Notes under the pieces: generated by a model
Seen by the model: only the letters and a program-made list of their open reading frames with translations
The model's database searches: none
What the model was told of the DNA's origin: nothing
Position numbers and translations under genes: made by a program
NCBI GenBank assembly: GCA_934096815.1
Contig: CAKOMY010000005.1
Location: 48,348-112,347 of the forward strand
Length of the DNA: 64,000 nucleotides
Direction: 5' to 3'
Source of the DNA: an uncultured Bacilli bacterium
GTDB taxonomy: Bacteria; Bacillota_I; Bacilli_A; RF39; UBA660
In this document: piece after piece, positions 61,635-64,000 of the stretch
How the letters are laid out: each line of letters starts with the position of its first letter
Numbering within the stretch: position 1 is the first letter of the stretch

Positions 61635-63101
61635 CTAACCTCTTTCAAAATAACTATCTCCTACAAATTCCCTTAGTATATTACTATCTGGTAAATAATC
61701 ACTAGGTATTGGAAAAAACATTTGTAGTTCATCTATTAATCTTCTTGATTCATTATAATATTTAGAATCTATTGGAACACTATATAAAAGTGGTTCTGCA
61801 TAAACTCTTAATATACCTAATTCATATGTATAAGCCGTATTAAGCACCACATTAGCCTCATTTGTAAAGGGAAAAACATATTTTGTCTCGCCATTACGTA
61901 CTTTATCCCAAAGTTTAAGAGTATCTTGAACATTATATCCTCTAGTTCTATTATCTCTAACTATTCGTCTAAGTAATCTAATATCAACTGTAGATATATG
62001 ATTATGTCTATCAACAGATAATGGCATAAAAGGACTAATATATACTTTTAATTTAGCATCCTGTGGTATTGTACTAGTTAACTTTTCATTCAAACAATGT
62101 AATCCCTCAATAAGTATTATATCATTTTCTTTTAATTTTATTATTCTCCCCTTATATTCTTTCTTACCTTCAATAAAATTATAAGTTGGAACACTTACCT
62201 CCTCACCATTTAATATACTTGTTAATTGTCTATTAAATAAATCTAAATCAATACAATCAATAGATTCAAAATCATATTCTCCATTTTCCAATTTAGGAGA
62301 GTCAACTTTTTCTTTAAAATAATCATCTAAACCTAAATATATTGGATTAAGCCCAATCGCACTCATATATAAAGCAAGCTTCTTAGTACTAGTTGTTTTA
62401 CCAGAAGAAGACGGTCCTCCTAAAAGAATTAATTTCTTATTTTCTTTTCTAATCAAATTAGCAAGTTCATATATTTGATTATCCATCATAATATCATTTT
62501 TCTTAATAAACTCTTTTATTTTACTTTCTGAAACTAGCATATTTAAATCAGATATATAATTAACATGAACTAAGTTACACCATGCTTTATAATCACTAAA
62601 ACTTTTTAATATCATATCCTGATTATTAAATTTAGGCAGTGAATAATCACTTAAATAAGGAGTAGTTAAAACTACACTATTATTTTCTAAATAATTTAAT
62701 GTATAACAATTTAATTTACCAGTAGATTCTGGCATATCACTTAAAAAGTAATTATAATATCCACATAATTCATATATAGTACAAGTTTTATTATTAGAAT
62801 AAAGTATATTATTTGCCTTTTCTATCTCATTTATTTTAATATAAAAATTATAAGCATCTTTAACTGTAATAACTTTTTTAGTAATCTTTAAGTCTTTTTT
62901 AATTAAATCATCCATGATATTTTTTAATTTATTTATATCATCAGCATTTAAATTATTTTTGCTTTGTATCTTGCAATATAGTCCTTTATCTAATGAATGC
63001 ATAAAATAAACGTCACATTTAAATAACTTTCTAACAGCAACATACATTACCATTTTTAGCCCTGATTGAATTAATTTTGATTCATATCTATCTAGTAACA
63101 C
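61635..63101 (-). CDS. Uridine kinase-like P-loop kinase with N-terminal TGS-like region
   Basis: 488 residues from a GTG at 63101 (GGGGAAG upstream). Residues about 1-215 contain a region resembling threonyl-tRNA-synthetase editing/TGS-type domains found in long nucleoside kinases. The kinase domain has GGPSSSGKTT (Walker A), DDYFKEKV, DIILIEGLHCLN and RLLRRIVRDNRTRG. It probably phosphorylates uridine or a related nucleoside. Ends 3 nt before gap. Confidence 0.85.
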   Translation of the reverse strand: MLLDRYESKLIQSGLKMVMYVAVRKLFKCDVYFMHSLDKGLYCKIQSKNNLNADDINKLKNIMDDLIKKDLKITKKVITVKDAYNFYIKINEIEKANNILYSNNKTCTIYELCGYYNYFLSDMPESTGKLNCYTLNYLENNSVVLTTPYLSDYSLPKFNNQDMILKSFSDYKAWCNLVHVNYISDLNMLVSESKIKEFIKKNDIMMDNQIYELANLIRKENKKLILLGGPSSSGKTTSTKKLALYMSAIGLNPIYLGLDDYFKEKVDSPKLENGEYDFESIDCIDLDLFNRQLTSILNGEEVSVPTYNFIEGKKEYKGRIIKLKENDIILIEGLHCLNEKLTSTIPQDAKLKVYISPFMPLSVDRHNHISTVDIRLLRRIVRDNRTRGYNVQDTLKLWDKVRNGETKYVFPFTNEANVVLNTAYTYELGILRVYAEPLLYSVPIDSKYYNESRRLIDELQMFFPIPSDYLPDSNILREFVGDSYFERG

Positions 63102-63163
63102 TTTATCTTCCCCTATTCTTTAATTAGTATACCAAATTATATTAAAAATTTAAATAAATTATT

Positions 63164-63208
63164 AAAAAAAGAAATACTCTTTTATATAATTTTAATATTT
63201 CTTTTTTT
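63164..63208. terminator. Bidirectional terminator
   Basis: AAAAAAAGAAATA (63164-63176) and TATTTCTTTTTTT (63196-63208) are perfect inverted copies around a 19-nt loop. Confidence 0.8.
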
Positions 63209-63210
63209 AT

Positions 63211-63331
63211 TAGATCTTTTATTCATTATTTTTCAATTATCTATTTTATGAATTAATTATAAAATCTACTAATTGTTTAGCATTTAAACTTTCGTATATG
63301 TTAAATTTCTTATCATAAATTCTGTTATTTT
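63211..63331 (-). other. Short spacer with a gene-end-like ORF remnant
   Basis: About 120 bases. A leftward frame reads RIYDKKFNIYESLNAKQLVDFIINS and stops near 63249; it has no start and is about 30 codons long. It may be the leftover 3' end of a lost gene. Nothing else is seen. Confidence 0.3.
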
Positions 63332-64000
63332 TTATTCTTTATGGTTGCGAATTATTACAATACCTGAGCCACCTTTTCCACCAACACCATATGTGTTTCC
63401 ACTGTCGCTATTTGCAAGACGATATCCACCACCGCCTCCTCCGCCAGTATTGGTTGTTCCATCATAACCAGCAGGGTGTGAACTAGTTCCTCCTTTACCG
63501 CCTCCACCTAAACCACCAGATTTAGAACTAGCACCGCCACCACCTGAATATAATGTGCCATCACTTTCACCAAACTCACGAGTCGTTGTTCCTTGTCCTG
63601 TTCCACCTTTCCAAGTTTGAGAAGTAGTTTTATATGTTTCAGCATTTGCTCCATCGGATGCACCTGCGCGACCATTTACACCTCCACCGGATCCACCATT
63701 TCCTCCTACACTTCTCTTTTTAGCGCCAAATCCTCCTGCTGCCGATTGATTAAAGGCAGTTGATGCTTTTCCATCTTCACTTGATATTTGACCGCCATCT
63801 CCTACTACTATTTCATATGATATATTATTTTCTACTTTGATATTTTTAACAGTTGTGGTATATCCTCCACCACCACCAGCACTTCCTCCACCTGTATCTG
63901 CTTTGCTTCCAGCACCACCGCCTCCAACTAAAAAGACATCTAATACTGAAACTGGTGAATCAAACGTTAATGTTCCACTCGTTAAAAATCTTATCTTCCA
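63332..64000 (-). CDS. Glycine-rich surface protein, C-terminal part
   Basis: 223 codons; the 5' part is beyond the window. It begins WKIRFLTSGTLTFDSPVSVL and continues with long glycine runs (LVGGGGAGSK, GGSAGGGGGYTT, GGVNGRAGAS, NTGGGGGGYR), ending GVGGKGGSGIVIIRNHKE. This resembles glycine-rich domains of phage-tail-like and surface proteins in gut Bacillota (conserved LTSGTLT...FLVGGGG start and GGSGIVIIR end). Probably extracellular; function unknown. GC is locally higher because of Gly codons. Confidence 0.85.
   Translation of the reverse strand, partial: WKIRFLTSGTLTFDSPVSVLDVFLVGGGGAGSKADTGGGSAGGGGGYTTTVKNIKVENNISYEIVVGDGGQISSEDGKASTAFNQSAAGGFGAKKRSVGGNGGSGGGVNGRAGASDGANAETYKTTSQTWKGGTGQGTTTREFGESDGTLYSGGGGASSKSGGLGGGGKGGTSSHPAGYDGTTNTGGGGGGGYRLANSDSGNTYGVGGKGGSGIVIIRNHKE

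Overview
The window looks like the chromosome of an AT-rich (about 25% GC by eye) Gram-positive bacterium of class Bacilli, of the uncultured gut type. Evidence: strong AGGAGG ribosome binding sites, whiA, ftsE-ftsX, gpsA, a recD2-type helicase, DUF6273-type surface proteins and a sortase. cotE (33786-34307) and a split spoVD indicate a spore former or its recent descendant. The standard code fits (ATGA and similar stop/start overlaps end in TGA). I saw no tRNA, rRNA or CRISPR array.

Left part, 1-30.8 kb: spoVD, the sporulation class B penicillin-binding protein, lies in pieces. Its 5' part is 29792-30838 and ends inside the SxN active-site codons. The next piece is 10314-10524 and breaks off before the KTG box. 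Between them sit two tandem elements sharing a TTGC core: X (about 10525-24665: intact large serine recombinase, LPXTG-like surface protein, InlB-repeat protein, response regulator with two kinases, broken sortase) and Y (about 24661-29796: recombinase tail, truncated ABC ATPase, response regulator, VanZ protein, relaxase debris). Each has its own terminal inverted repeats, and the X/Y junction resembles an attP site. A third element, Z (before 1 to about 10313), with another serine recombinase, fills the second break. Z carries a CopG-like/HTH module beside a repeat-rich non-coding region, and a seven-gene operon: AbiEi-AbiEii toxin-antitoxin, an mTERF-like protein, a 958-residue HNH protein with six ~93-residue repeats, a coiled coil, a protein with four ~60-residue FSDG.DM..WY repeats, and a small acidic protein.

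Middle, 30.9-43 kb: a second AbiE pair sits between copies of a neighbouring gene's 3' end. Then come a membrane-anchored protein, cotE, an EnvC/M23 hydrolase with ftsX-ftsE, whiA, gpsA, a HIT-family gene with a partial 3' duplicate, a sugar nucleotidyltransferase and a two-component system.

Right part, 43-64 kb: an ORF6N gene beside five palindromes that match a sixth copy inside its own coding sequence, an HTH regulator, a MacB-type ABC exporter, a DUF1003 protein, a Fic protein, an ISAs1 remnant, a surface protein whose 3' end looks like a diversity-generating-retroelement variable region, a PilB/ComGA ATPase, a RecD2-type helicase, gap, a uridine-kinase-like gene and the end of a glycine-rich protein gene.

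The strongest leads are the spoVD insertions (skin-like), the Z operon, the DGR-like variable region and the ORF6N palindromes.
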